Made by a program: the position numbers and the translations under genes
Part shown: positions 35,471-42,939 of the stretch, piece after piece
How the letters are laid out: each line of letters opens with the position of its first letter
How positions within the stretch are numbered: the first letter of the stretch is position 1
Notes under the pieces: model-generated
Databases searched by the model: none
What the model saw: only the letters and a program-made list of their open reading frames with translations
Told to the model about the DNA's origin: nothing
NCBI RefSeq assembly: GCF_000708285.2
Contig: NZ_JAUG01000007.1
Span: 1-64,000 of the forward strand
Length of the DNA stretch: 64,000 bases
Source of the DNA: Pedobacter borealis DSM 19626
GTDB taxonomy: Bacteria; Bacteroidota; Bacteroidia; Sphingobacteriales; Sphingobacteriaceae
Reading direction: 5' to 3'

Positions 35471-35562
35471 TCCCCTAAATCCCCTAAAGGGGACTTCCTT
35501 TCAATGTTTATAAATATTTAACTTTATCTTCTACCCAATTCCCCCTTTAGGGGGTAAGGGGG
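35471..35562. repeat. CCCCTAAAGGGG repeat exactly filling the nuoC-nuoD gap
   Basis: Two CCCCTAAAGGGG-type palindromes (at about 35481-35492 and 35541-35554) flank an A/T-rich core. The element begins one base from the nuoD start codon and ends at the nuoC stop. A 69-bp relative lies between metH and metF. Confidence 0.8.
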
Positions 35563-36063
35563 TTACCTTCCAAAAAATTCGTCTTTTTTATCTACTCTGT
35601 TCGGATCTTCCAATGGATATTGTTTCAACATCGGGTAAACACCTAAGTCGTCCATATTTAAAATACGGCGTAGATCAGGATGTCCTTCAAACTTAACTCC
35701 AAAGAAATCATAAGTTTCGCGTTCCATCCAGTTGGCACCTTTCCAAACAGTTGTTGCTGTAGGGATAGTTGGATTTTGTTCTGAAATGAAAACCTTAATC
35801 CTAATCCTAACTTTCTCCACCATGTTGTGCAAATGGTAAACCACTGCAATACCATGATCTTTACCCGGATAATGAACCGCCGTAATATCGGTCAAGAAAT
35901 TAAAACTCAAATCGTTTTTAAGGAACGATAATACATTGATGATAACATCTTTGGTGGTTGCAAAAGTTAATAAGCCATATGACTCAGAAACTCCAGTTAC
36001 CTTTTCGCCAAACTTATCGCTAAGTTTTGCCAGAATATTATTATTTAGCGTCGTTTCTTCCAT
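35563..36063 (-). CDS. nuoC: NADH-quinone oxidoreductase subunit C
   Basis: 166 aa. The 30 kDa-subunit signature occurs near the C-terminus (ANWMERETYDFFGVKFEGHPDLRRILNMDD). Separate NuoC and NuoD, rather than a fused CD, fits Bacteroidota. Its start shares a base with the nuoB stop. Confidence 0.96.
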   Translation of the reverse strand: MEETTLNNNILAKLSDKFGEKVTGVSESYGLLTFATTKDVIINVLSFLKNDLSFNFLTDITAVHYPGKDHGIAVVYHLHNMVEKVRIRIKVFISEQNPTIPTATTVWKGANWMERETYDFFGVKFEGHPDLRRILNMDDLGVYPMLKQYPLEDPNRVDKKDEFFGR

Positions 36064-36605
36064 TATTTAATGCCGTATTGACCTAAAAGTTCTTTGTAAT
36101 AATCAGAATTTCTTCTTCTGCCCGACTCGTTTTTCACTAAATCCTGAATACGCTGAAAACCATCTAAAATAGCTTCAGGTCTTGGCGGACAACCCGGAAC
36201 GTAAACATCCACTGGAATAACCTCATCAATACCCTGCAATACGGAATAAGTATCAAAAATACCACCACTACTCGCGCAGGCACCAACAGCCATTACCCAA
36301 CGTGGCTCTGCCATTTGAATATAAACCTGCTTTAATACCGGTGCCATCTTTTTAGCGATAGTTCCCATAACCATTAAAACATCAGCCTGACGAGGAGAAA
36401 AGCTTAGGCGTTCGGCACCGAAACGACCAAGATCGTAGTGAGAACCCATGGTTGCCATAAACTCGATTCCACAACAAGAAGTTGCGAAAGGTAAAGGCCA
36501 TAATGAATTTGAGCGGGCCAAACCAATCACTTTATCAAAAGAAGTGGCGAAAAAGCCAGATCCTTCTATTCCTGGAGGCGCATCAACTATATTAATTTCA
36601 CTCAT
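36063..36605 (-). CDS. nuoB: NADH-quinone oxidoreductase subunit B (cluster N2)
   Basis: 180 aa from ATG at 36605 (MSEINIVDAPPG); an extension to 36650 is unlikely because it crosses a terminator-like hairpin. ATSCCGIEFMA, AVGACASSGGIFDTY and VPGCPPRPEAILDG supply the four Cys ligands of cluster N2, the last carrier before quinone. Confidence 0.97.
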   Translation of the reverse strand: MSEINIVDAPPGIEGSGFFATSFDKVIGLARSNSLWPLPFATSCCGIEFMATMGSHYDLGRFGAERLSFSPRQADVLMVMGTIAKKMAPVLKQVYIQMAEPRWVMAVGACASSGGIFDTYSVLQGIDEVIPVDVYVPGCPPRPEAILDGFQRIQDLVKNESGRRRNSDYYKELLGQYGIK

Positions 36606-36621
36606 GTTTATAAACAAAAAA

Positions 36622-36646
36622 TGCTCATCCCTTTGCAGAATGAGCA
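36622..36646 (-). terminator. terminator-like hairpin between nuoA and nuoB
   Basis: On the minus strand TGCTCAT and ATGAGCA form a 7-bp stem (11-nt loop) followed at once by TTTTTTG, 17 nt before the nuoB ATG. It could reduce transcription beyond nuoA or be read through. The rest of the nuoA-nuoB spacer (36663-36833) holds AACTG-type degenerate repeats and no gene. Confidence 0.5.
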
Positions 36647-36833
36647 ACAAATTTACAATATTTTAAAGGCAAACAAACTAGCTTTACTCGATTTAGAACC
36701 TTTCTAAATAACCAAAATAGCTATAAGTTAGTGTAAGTGATACACATTTGGTTTGCAGTTGGTAATTTTCAGTTTACAGTTTTTAAACCATGAACTATTA
36801 ACTGCCAATTGTGAGCTGATAACTGCCAGCTGA

Positions 36834-37205
36834 CTAGTTCCAGTCTAAGACTTTTTTCTTGATTACGTAGATAAAGCCCAACAATAATGTACCCATGAAA
36901 ATGAACATCTCGATCATTCCATCCATCCGTAATGTACGGAAATTAACCGCCCAGGGATACATAAAGATAACCTCTACATCAAATAGTACAAATAAGATGG
37001 CTACTACGAAATATTTGATAGAGAAAGGCTGGCGTGCATTACCTACTGATTTAATACCGGCTTCAAAAGTTTCTAATTTATCGCTTGTTTTACGTTTTGG
37101 ACCTAAAAAGTGGGTAGCAACCAATGTGGTGACCACAAAACCTAAAGCAACAATTACTTGAAATATAATTGGTAAAAAATCTATAGCCGAACTCTGCGCT
37201 TGCAT
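36834..37205 (-). CDS. nuoA: NADH-quinone oxidoreductase subunit A
   Basis: 123 aa from ATG at 37205 (MQAQSSAIDFLP); a longer frame from 37271 runs through a hairpin and is rejected. Three helices, with KLETFEAGIKSVGNARQPFSIKYFVVAILFVLFDVEVIFMYPWA as the family signature. First gene of the operon. Confidence 0.96.
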   Translation of the reverse strand: MQAQSSAIDFLPIIFQVIVALGFVVTTLVATHFLGPKRKTSDKLETFEAGIKSVGNARQPFSIKYFVVAILFVLFDVEVIFMYPWAVNFRTLRMDGMIEMFIFMGTLLLGFIYVIKKKVLDWN

Positions 37206-37240
37206 ATTATTTATTTTATGATGCAAAAGTAAAAGAAAAA

Positions 37241-37262
37241 GGCAGAGTAACCAAACTCTGCC
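37241..37262 (-). terminator. intrinsic terminator downstream of the first peptide gene, in the nuoA leader
   Basis: GGCAGAGT and ACTCTGCC form an 8-bp stem with loop AACCAA. On the minus strand it is followed by TTTTTCTTTT. It lies 131 nt after the peptide gene stop and 36 nt before the nuoA start. Near copies occur at 38184 and 39118. Confidence 0.75.
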
Positions 37263-37392
37263 ATGAACCAAAGCAAAAAACTTTAATTAAGATAAAAAAC
37301 GTCATCTAATTGACAAGGCATCTATTTTTACACCCTAGTTTTTTAATTTAGCAATTATTAACAAATTAGATAGGGTCAAATAAAATAAATCA

Positions 37393-37626
37393 TTATGCCA
37401 GAATGCATGATTTTTCCTCCAAATCGGATTTACAACCAACATAATCCGTAGCACTACAGTTTTTATCACCGTTACAGGTTATAGTAAACTCTGGTCCGCA
37501 TACAGCTGTGCATGTAACATTTCCTGCATTATCTGTACTGCCTGTTCCCCCCATTACTTTTTTTAATTGCGTTCTACTTAATACTTCTCCCTTGTCAAAA
37601 GTTGACCTTAAAACTATTTTTTTCAT
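37393..37626 (-). CDS. double-glycine leader peptide precursor, Cys-rich (RiPP/bacteriocin-like), copy 1
   Basis: 77 aa. The N-terminal 27 residues read as a secretion/modification leader ending in GG: KKIVLRSTFDKGEVLSRTQL followed by KKVMGG. The core (about 50 aa) is Ser/Thr/Asn-rich with six Cys (TCTAVCGPEF, NCSATDYVGC) and could form disulfides or thioether rings. Leaders of this SRxQ(L/M)KKVMGG type occur in Bacteroidota RiPP and natural-product precursors. No LanB/LanM, radical SAM, ATP-grasp or PCAT transporter gene is in the neighbourhood, so maturation proteins must act in trans. It is divergent from a decayed HTH gene, and the unit is duplicated at 38252-39035. Confidence 0.75.
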   Translation of the reverse strand: MKKIVLRSTFDKGEVLSRTQLKKVMGGTGSTDNAGNVTCTAVCGPEFTITCNGDKNCSATDYVGCKSDLEEKSCILA

Positions 37627-37767
37627 AATACTTAATGTTTATTTTTTTAATAGATACATAAATCTAATATTAATAGTTCCTTCTTGATCAATTTCTTCAG
37701 CATAGAACTATTCGTTAATTGCATTAATTTATGCGTTAAAGTGTAATTGATACAATTAGATTTATTT
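37627..37767. promoter_or_regulatory. divergent control region, copy 1 (peptide gene / HTH remnant)
   Basis: 141 nt, A/T-rich. Its sequence is clearly homologous to 38525-38666, including TACTTAATGTTTATTTT next to the peptide start, ATAGATACATAAAT, TTAATAGTTCCTT and GCATTAATTTATGCGT (a partial palindrome). The last motif, conserved in both copies, is a candidate operator for the HTH protein. Confidence 0.55.
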
Positions 37768-38115
37768 ATGAATGTTAGGAAATTATCAAGATCTGAAATA
37801 AAACAAATATCATGCGGTGAAGACCTTCGAAAATACAGAAATGAGCAATGCTTAAGCCAAGAGTATATAGCTAATTTACTGAAATTAATCAAAGTACCTA
37901 TCAAAGAATTGAAACAGCAAAATCAAGGTATCAGTACACCTCACTACAAAATTAAATGCGTTTTTTAATAATTCTTTACCATCATTTTCAGAAACAGACA
38001 CAAGCAATGAATTAGAATTGATGAATAAAACAATAATTCAAATGGCGAAAGTAATAGAAGGAAAAGGTGAGCAGTAAAAACTTAAAGATTGAGGAACTAA
38101 AGAGACAAATCGATA
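37768..38115 (+). pseudogene. frameshifted HTH-XRE gene, copy 1
   Basis: The first 40 codons match the intact copy at 38667 (RKLSRSEIKQISCGEDLRKY, LSQEYIANLL). One T is missing in TTACTGAAATT compared with TTACTTGAAATT of the intact copy, near 37880, after which the frame is garbled. DNA homology continues to about 38115, with a second length change in the TTTTTT run near 37962-37967. The gene is therefore dead, or its product is only an N-terminal stub with half an HTH. Confidence 0.85.
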
Positions 38116-38183
38116 TTGCGCATGAAATTGTTTTTTTCTGGTGTGACTTTGCAATATTATTCAATAAAAAGAATAGACATAAA

Positions 38184-38205
38184 GGCAGGGAAAGGAAACT
38201 CTGCC
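38184..38205 (-). terminator. hairpin downstream of the second peptide gene
   Basis: GGCAGGG and CTCTGCC form a weaker relative of the 37241 hairpin, followed on the minus strand by TTTATG. It marks the left end of the second cassette. Confidence 0.5.
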
Positions 38206-38251
38206 CTTATCACGAAGCAAAAAACTCTAGTTGACCAAAGAAAATATCGCG

Positions 38252-38524
38252 TTATTGAGGTGGTGTATAATATTTTAAGCATTCTATTTGGCATGTATTA
38301 CTAGTGATACCAGGAAAATCATTGTTAGAACATGCTACTTCCACTCCTGCAGTAGCTGTACAACCAGGACAATCCATGCTTATTGAAACACTCTCTCCCG
38401 TTGGACAATTACAAGTTGTAGAACACAAACTTGAGCTACCACTTCCTCCTAGTACTTTTTTTAACTGGGCTCTACTTAACACTTCGCCTCTACTAAAGGT
38501 AGATTTTAACGTTAATTTTTTCAT
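38252..38524 (-). CDS. double-glycine leader peptide precursor, Cys-rich, copy 2
   Basis: 90 aa. The leader KKLTLKSTFSRGEVLSRAQL followed by KKVLGG is almost the same as in copy 1, whereas the core diverges strongly: eight Cys in CSTTCNCPTG, DCPGCTA, ACSNN and TCQIEC, with a Tyr/Pro-rich end. Conserved leader and changed core is the usual pattern of a RiPP or bacteriocin precursor family. It is divergent from the intact HTH gene at 38667. Modification and export genes are not seen in the window. Confidence 0.75.
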   Translation of the reverse strand: MKKLTLKSTFSRGEVLSRAQLKKVLGGSGSSSLCSTTCNCPTGESVSISMDCPGCTATAGVEVACSNNDFPGITSNTCQIECLKYYTPPQ

Positions 38525-38666
38525 AATACTTAATGTTTATTTTATTAATAGATACATAAATATATTATTAATAGTTCCTTACTCATCAATTTCTTTGGCA
38601 TAGAAGTATTCGTCTCAAGCATTAATTTATGCGTCAAAAAATAAATTGATTTAATTAGATTTATTT
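38525..38666. promoter_or_regulatory. divergent control region, copy 2 (peptide gene / HTH gene)
   Basis: 142 nt, homologous to 37627-37767. Shared blocks at both ends and the GCATTAATTTATGCGT partial palindrome are conserved although the middle has drifted, which supports a regulatory role for these blocks. Confidence 0.55.
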
Positions 38667-39035
38667 ATGGATACTAAGAAATTAACAAGATCTGAAATGA
38701 AACAGATATTTTGCGGTCAGGACCTTAGAAAATTCAGAGATGAAAAATGCTTAAGTCAAGAGTACATAGCTAATTTACTTGAAATTAATCAAAGTACATA
38801 TCAAAGAATTGAAACGGGAAAAATTAAGTTATCAATGGAACTCATAGCAAAATTAACCGCAATTTTTAATAATCCTTTATCATCATTTGAAGAAGCGGAT
38901 ACAAGTAATGAAGTGGAATTGATGAAAAAAACAATAATTCAACTGGAGAAAAGAATAGAAGAATTGGAAGAAAAGGTTAGCCGTAAGAACTTAAAGATTG
39001 AAGAACTAAAGAAGCGAATCAATACCATCTATTAG
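38667..39035 (+). CDS. HTH-XRE regulator with leader-like N-terminus and coiled-coil tail
   Basis: 122 aa. Residues about 17-72 form a Cro/C1-type HTH (DLRKFRDEKCLSQEYIANLL, then STYQRIETGKIKLSMELIAKL). Residues 84-120 are a heptad coiled coil (LEKRIEELEEKVSRKNLKIE). The first 16 residues (MDTKKLTRSEMKQIFC) lie before the HTH and resemble the end of the peptide leaders (EVLSRTQLKKVMGG). Divergent orientation from a peptide gene suggests it controls that gene. Whether it senses the peptide or mimics its leader is unproven. Confidence 0.85.
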   Translation: MDTKKLTRSEMKQIFCGQDLRKFRDEKCLSQEYIANLLEINQSTYQRIETGKIKLSMELIAKLTAIFNNPLSSFEEADTSNEVELMKKTIIQLEKRIEELEEKVSRKNLKIEELKKRINTIY

Positions 39036-39117
39036 TTGGGTTAATAACCCAACTAATAGATAAGACTGCAAAGCTATTGTCGGGATACAAATTTACCTAA
39101 ACATTAAACGCAAAAAA

Positions 39118-39138
39118 GGCAGAGTAACTAACTCTGCC
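39118..39138. terminator. bidirectional intrinsic terminator between the HTH and TPR genes
   Basis: GGCAGAGT and ACTCTGCC with a 5-nt loop, A run on the left and T run on the right. It can end the HTH transcript on the plus strand and the TPR transcript on the minus strand. It belongs to the same hairpin family as 37241 and 38184. Confidence 0.85.
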
Positions 39139-39163
39139 TTTTCTAAATTATTTAACTTTAGAA

Positions 39164-40876
39164 TTATTTGCCTTTACCTTTTGGTGGTGCAGGCGCTTGT
39201 AATTCTTTCAATCTTGATGCAGCATAAGCATCATTAGGATCTAATGCTAAACTTTTGGTAAAAGCATCAATAGCTTTAGCTTTATCTTTATCTGCATACC
39301 AAGCACCTATGTTATTGTAAGATTCAGACAAGTTAGTTTTATTAGTAGCAGTTTCTTCAGGTTTTACCAAACTAACATACTTTTCGAAATACGGCACTCC
39401 GGTTCCCTTAGGGTTTGTTTTGTCGTCAACTAAATTTGCGATCCTTCCTCTTACAAAGTAACCCAACGCAAATTCTGGTGATACTTTATTCAAGTGGCTT
39501 AATGCAGAATCAGCCTCTACTAAAGCCGCAGTGTTAATTGGTTTTTTCTCCTTTTGAGCCATATAAGCTTCTAAGAATCTAGTATGACCTAAATAGTAAT
39601 AGTTGGTTAAGGAACCTTTACCATTTGGATTGTATTTAATCGCCAATTGATATATTTCTGCAGATTTACCATATTTTTTTGCTTTCATTAAAGCTAAACC
39701 CGCTTCTGCTAATGCATCAGCATTGTTTGAATCAATTTTAGCCGCTTCGATAATATTACCAACAGCTAAACTATCCTGACCTGCTTTTAATTGAGATTTA
39801 CCTAAATAAAGGTAATCGTTCCCTAAAATTTTATCCTTACTTTTTTCCTTTGCGAAAAATTCAGTCATGTAAGTTAAAGCTTGAGGATAGTTCTTATTCT
39901 CATAAGCTGCCCATCCTTTAAGTCTAGCTACAGTACTTGCTTTTGGATTATTAGCAGGAACTTGAATTGAAGAAGCAACTTGTTCTAAAGTTTGGAAATC
40001 TTTTGCATAATATAAAAACTGCATATAACGCAATTGGGATTCCAAAGATTTATCGGTTAAATCAAGATATTTTTTATAGTTCTCAATTCCTTTTGTTGCT
40101 TTTTCCTTATCTACACCAAAGCTACTCCACTGTAAATACAACTCACCTAACTCGCGGTAAGCAGGGCCGTAGTTTGCATCGGCAGCTATTACATCCAACA
40201 ATTCTTTCTCCGCCTCTGGAAACGCTCTTGATTCCTTATACATTTTACCAATCTGAGTTTTTGCTCTTCTATTATTAGGATCGATATCGTTTACACGGAA
40301 ATATGGACCTAATGCCTCTGAATTTTTTTTCTGTAACGCATAGGCATCACCTTGTGCCAAGAAAACCTCTGCATCTTTATCTTTAGCATCTAATTCATCA
40401 GCTTTGGTAATGTTAGCCAAAGCGTTAGTGAAATCAGGTTTAGATACATCATCACTAGGTTTATCCTGAGCTAAATACGCTTTACCGATATACAAATAAG
40501 TCTTGTAATCTTTTGGCGCCAAAGCTACAGCCTTGTCGAAGTTAGTTTTAGCAGAACTTGGGTTATTAGATAACATATCTGCTTCGCCTAAACCAATTAA
40601 GTTTAAGTTGTTTTTTGGATCAGCGGTAACACCTTTGGTAAATACGGCTCTAGCAGAGTCGATGTAACCGGTTTTCAAATAAACCAAACCAAGATTGTAA
40701 TAGTTATTACCATCTGATGCTTTTGAGCTCACCAAAGATTTCAGCATTGATGATGCTTTCTGATACTGTTCCGCGTCGATGGCTTTTTTCGCGTCATTTA
40801 AATCTTGAGCAAAAACTGCAGAACCCATCAACACCAAACCTACATTTAAGGTTATTGCTTTCTTTAAAATTTTCAT
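39164..40876 (-). CDS. TPR-repeat protein, last gene of the exb-tonB operon
   Basis: 570 aa with a signal peptide (GLVLMGSAVFAQ). Numerous TPR units cover the protein (YYNLGLVYLKTGYIDSARAVF; YLYIGKAYLAQDKPSDDVS; AYRELGELYLQWSSF; ALAEAGLALMKAKKYGKSAEIYQLAI; SYNNIGAWYADKDKAKAIDAFTKSLALDP). Probably periplasmic. In Bacteroidota a TPR protein often follows the TonB complex genes with a PstS-like lipoprotein, as here. Direct function unknown. Confidence 0.85.
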   Translation of the reverse strand: MKILKKAITLNVGLVLMGSAVFAQDLNDAKKAIDAEQYQKASSMLKSLVSSKASDGNNYYNLGLVYLKTGYIDSARAVFTKGVTADPKNNLNLIGLGEADMLSNNPSSAKTNFDKAVALAPKDYKTYLYIGKAYLAQDKPSDDVSKPDFTNALANITKADELDAKDKDAEVFLAQGDAYALQKKNSEALGPYFRVNDIDPNNRRAKTQIGKMYKESRAFPEAEKELLDVIAADANYGPAYRELGELYLQWSSFGVDKEKATKGIENYKKYLDLTDKSLESQLRYMQFLYYAKDFQTLEQVASSIQVPANNPKASTVARLKGWAAYENKNYPQALTYMTEFFAKEKSKDKILGNDYLYLGKSQLKAGQDSLAVGNIIEAAKIDSNNADALAEAGLALMKAKKYGKSAEIYQLAIKYNPNGKGSLTNYYYLGHTRFLEAYMAQKEKKPINTAALVEADSALSHLNKVSPEFALGYFVRGRIANLVDDKTNPKGTGVPYFEKYVSLVKPEETATNKTNLSESYNNIGAWYADKDKAKAIDAFTKSLALDPNDAYAASRLKELQAPAPPKGKGK

Positions 40877-40954
40877 CGGATATTCTGTTTTTTTATTTAA
40901 TAAAAATGAAGTGTCTCTTTAGATTTACTTCGTGGTTCAATTTATAATTTTAAT

Positions 40955-41860
40955 TTAATTTCCTTTTGTCAGGTTAATTTGTCTTGGCATTAATTTATGC
41001 GGGCCAAGTCCAGATTTAAGCACAATCAATTGTCCCCTCTGACTTCTTAACCATGTTGCAAATCCTGTGCCTAAACCATCTCTTCCTTCGCAATCTATAA
41101 TATTTATATTTCTTAAGAAAGGATAAACACCGTTAATTAAGTTATCTTGAGTTGGTTTATAGAACTGATCGTCTCCTACCTTGCCTTTTACATTCTTTAC
41201 GCCCAGCACTTTTATCTGAGAAAGGTATTCGCTCATCTCTGTATCCTTGTCCGTGATCCAATTCACGCCTAAAATACCAATAAAATTTTTATCTTCTGCA
41301 ATAAGTTTAATTACTTCTTTGCTAGAATTTTTAGAGTAAACACCTGTAGCTGGAAATTGGCTGATATGGGCCAACTCTTTAAAATATTGGAAGGTACTTG
41401 AATAAGCGTTATCAAAGACCAATTTTTTATCTGATTTCTTCCCTTGTAATATATCAATCACCTCTTTAACGTTAATTGTACTGTCGATATTGCCGTGATT
41501 TGTAATTAAAGCAATACCATCTACAGCAAATCGTGAGGTGTTTATTTTAATATTACGCTGGTTATAATATTTTTCTTCTGCCTTGGTTAATAACCTTGGC
41601 AAAACAATTACCCTTACACTATCGTTAAGAAAGGCAGGCAATAATTTTTCTTCAGGTTTTACTGTTGTCTGAAATTTTGCATCGGGATAATCCAAACTAA
41701 AAATATCGATCTGATCCTGAACAATCGGTCCAACACTTTCATCAACCAATATTTTTAAGGTACCACTTGTTCTGGTTTCTTTAACTGCATCGGCCTTATT
41801 TTTACGTTTGCAGGATACAAGTAAAGCTAATACACAAAATATTAAAAAGAAATTTTTCAT
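40955..41860 (-). CDS. PstS-like substrate-binding lipoprotein
   Basis: 301 aa from ATG at 41860. Lipoprotein signal NFFLIFCVLALLVSCKRK with the lipobox LVSC. The body is a type II periplasmic-binding fold (TLKILVDESVGPIVQDQIDIFSLDYPDAKFQ; the loop ATGVYSKNSSKEVIKLIAEDKNFIGILGVNWI), resembling phosphate-binding PstS. No pst transporter genes are nearby; it sits in the TonB operon, so it may be a structural or sensing component rather than a transporter part. A frame extending to 41947 overlaps the upstream gene and is not used. Confidence 0.8.
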   Translation of the reverse strand: MKNFFLIFCVLALLVSCKRKNKADAVKETRTSGTLKILVDESVGPIVQDQIDIFSLDYPDAKFQTTVKPEEKLLPAFLNDSVRVIVLPRLLTKAEEKYYNQRNIKINTSRFAVDGIALITNHGNIDSTINVKEVIDILQGKKSDKKLVFDNAYSSTFQYFKELAHISQFPATGVYSKNSSKEVIKLIAEDKNFIGILGVNWITDKDTEMSEYLSQIKVLGVKNVKGKVGDDQFYKPTQDNLINGVYPFLRNINIIDCEGRDGLGTGFATWLRSQRGQLIVLKSGLGPHKLMPRQINLTKGN

Positions 41861-41868
41861 TGAGCTGA

Positions 41869-42096
41869 TTAGTCGCGCCTTCCAAGGCTTAAAAGTCTTA
41901 CAAATGCATAAATAATTAAGAATATACCGATTGCAATGCGGCCCCATTGTGGAATAGTGCTTAAGCGCAGGGCAATTGGTTCGTAAAATATAAATGCAAA
42001 GCCCAATACCACATAAAAAACGAACATGACAAGGCCTAAAATGAGCAAAAACCGCTGTTTAGGCGATTTTTGCTTAAAAATATCAAAATTTAACAT
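41869..42096 (-). CDS. small two-helix membrane protein, hypothetical
   Basis: 75 aa. Two helices (RFLLILGLVMFVFYVVLGFA and IAIGIFLIIYAFVRLLSLG) joined by a loop of about 20 aa, with a basic C-terminus GRRD. It lies 6 nt downstream of tonB and 8 nt upstream of the lipoprotein start, so it belongs to this operon. No family name can be given. Confidence 0.75.
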   Translation of the reverse strand: MLNFDIFKQKSPKQRFLLILGLVMFVFYVVLGFAFIFYEPIALRLSTIPQWGRIAIGIFLIIYAFVRLLSLGRRD

Positions 42097-42102
42097 CTAC
42101 TA

Positions 42103-42921
42103 TTAGTTCAATGTAAAGTTAACGTTGATGTTGTATTTTACCCTTACCGGCTTACCATTTTGGATACCTGGGTTCCAACGTGGACTAGCTTTCAATACAC
42201 GGATGGCTTCTTCATCAGTTCCACTACCCAAACCGCGGGTAACCTGGATATCTGTTAATTTACCATCTTTTTCAACAACGAAAGATAAAAATACTTTACC
42301 TTGAACGTTGTTTTCTTGTGCCATTGGTGGGTATTTAATTGCTCCTCCTAAGTACTTATAGAATTTAGCAATACCACCTGGGTATTCTGGTTGTTTCTCG
42401 ATACTAACAAAGTCATAAACCTTATTATCATCAACTGCAACAGCAGCTTCTTTTTTTGGTCCTTCACCTACTGGTTCAGCAATGTTAATTTCTGCTGTTG
42501 GATCACCTTTGATATCTCTTTGACCTGGATCTGCTTCCTTCAACTTTTCAACCGTAGGTGGTTCATCATGAACCTCAATATCTGGTTTTACAATTGGAGG
42601 TGGCATTTTCACCTGATCAACTTTCGGTGGCGGTGGCTCTACCGGTGGTGGAGGTGGTGTTTTAGGATCTACTGGTGCTGGTGGCGCTAAAATTACTTCT
42701 TGTGCTTTTAATTGCTCATCTTCATGATCCATTGAGCCTTTAATCAGGCTATAGATTTTAGGAGAGAAAAATAACACAATAAATATAATAGAGCCGATAA
42801 TTAATGCTCTTGAGGTGTTGGCACCATTGCTTTTACGCAATTGATACGCACCGTAGGTTTTGTTTTTATCTGCAAAAACCACTTCAAGCCATTCTTTTCT
42901 GAATATATCTAACTTCGACAT
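42103..42921 (-). CDS. tonB: energy transducer TonB
   Basis: 272 aa. A membrane helix (about 38-60) is followed by a Pro-rich linker (PPAPVDPKTPPPPPVEPPPP and KPDIEVHDEPPTVEKL) and a TonB C-terminal domain (VYDFVSIEKQPEYPGGIAKFYKYLGGAIKYPPMAQENNVQGKVFLSFVVEKDGKLTDIQVTRGLGSGTDEEAIRVLKASPRWNPG). It couples the inner-membrane proton gradient to TonB-dependent receptors. Downstream of two exbD genes and exbB. Confidence 0.94.
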   Translation of the reverse strand: MSKLDIFRKEWLEVVFADKNKTYGAYQLRKSNGANTSRALIIGSIIFIVLFFSPKIYSLIKGSMDHEDEQLKAQEVILAPPAPVDPKTPPPPPVEPPPPKVDQVKMPPPIVKPDIEVHDEPPTVEKLKEADPGQRDIKGDPTAEINIAEPVGEGPKKEAAVAVDDNKVYDFVSIEKQPEYPGGIAKFYKYLGGAIKYPPMAQENNVQGKVFLSFVVEKDGKLTDIQVTRGLGSGTDEEAIRVLKASPRWNPGIQNGKPVRVKYNINVNFTLN

Positions 42922-42939
42922 AACTATTGGTTTTACTGA

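Noticed and set aside
36606..36650. Longer nuoB start
   Set aside because: The extra residues come from a terminator-like hairpin; the ATG at 36605 gives the family's usual N-terminus.
38116..38304. Small open frame between the two peptide cassettes
   Set aside because: It covers the hairpin and the antisense end of peptide gene 2, and nothing similar is found in the other copy.
42391..42690. Trp/Tyr/Arg-rich open frame opposite tonB
   Set aside because: It is the antisense shadow of the Pro-rich linker and the conserved TonB end.
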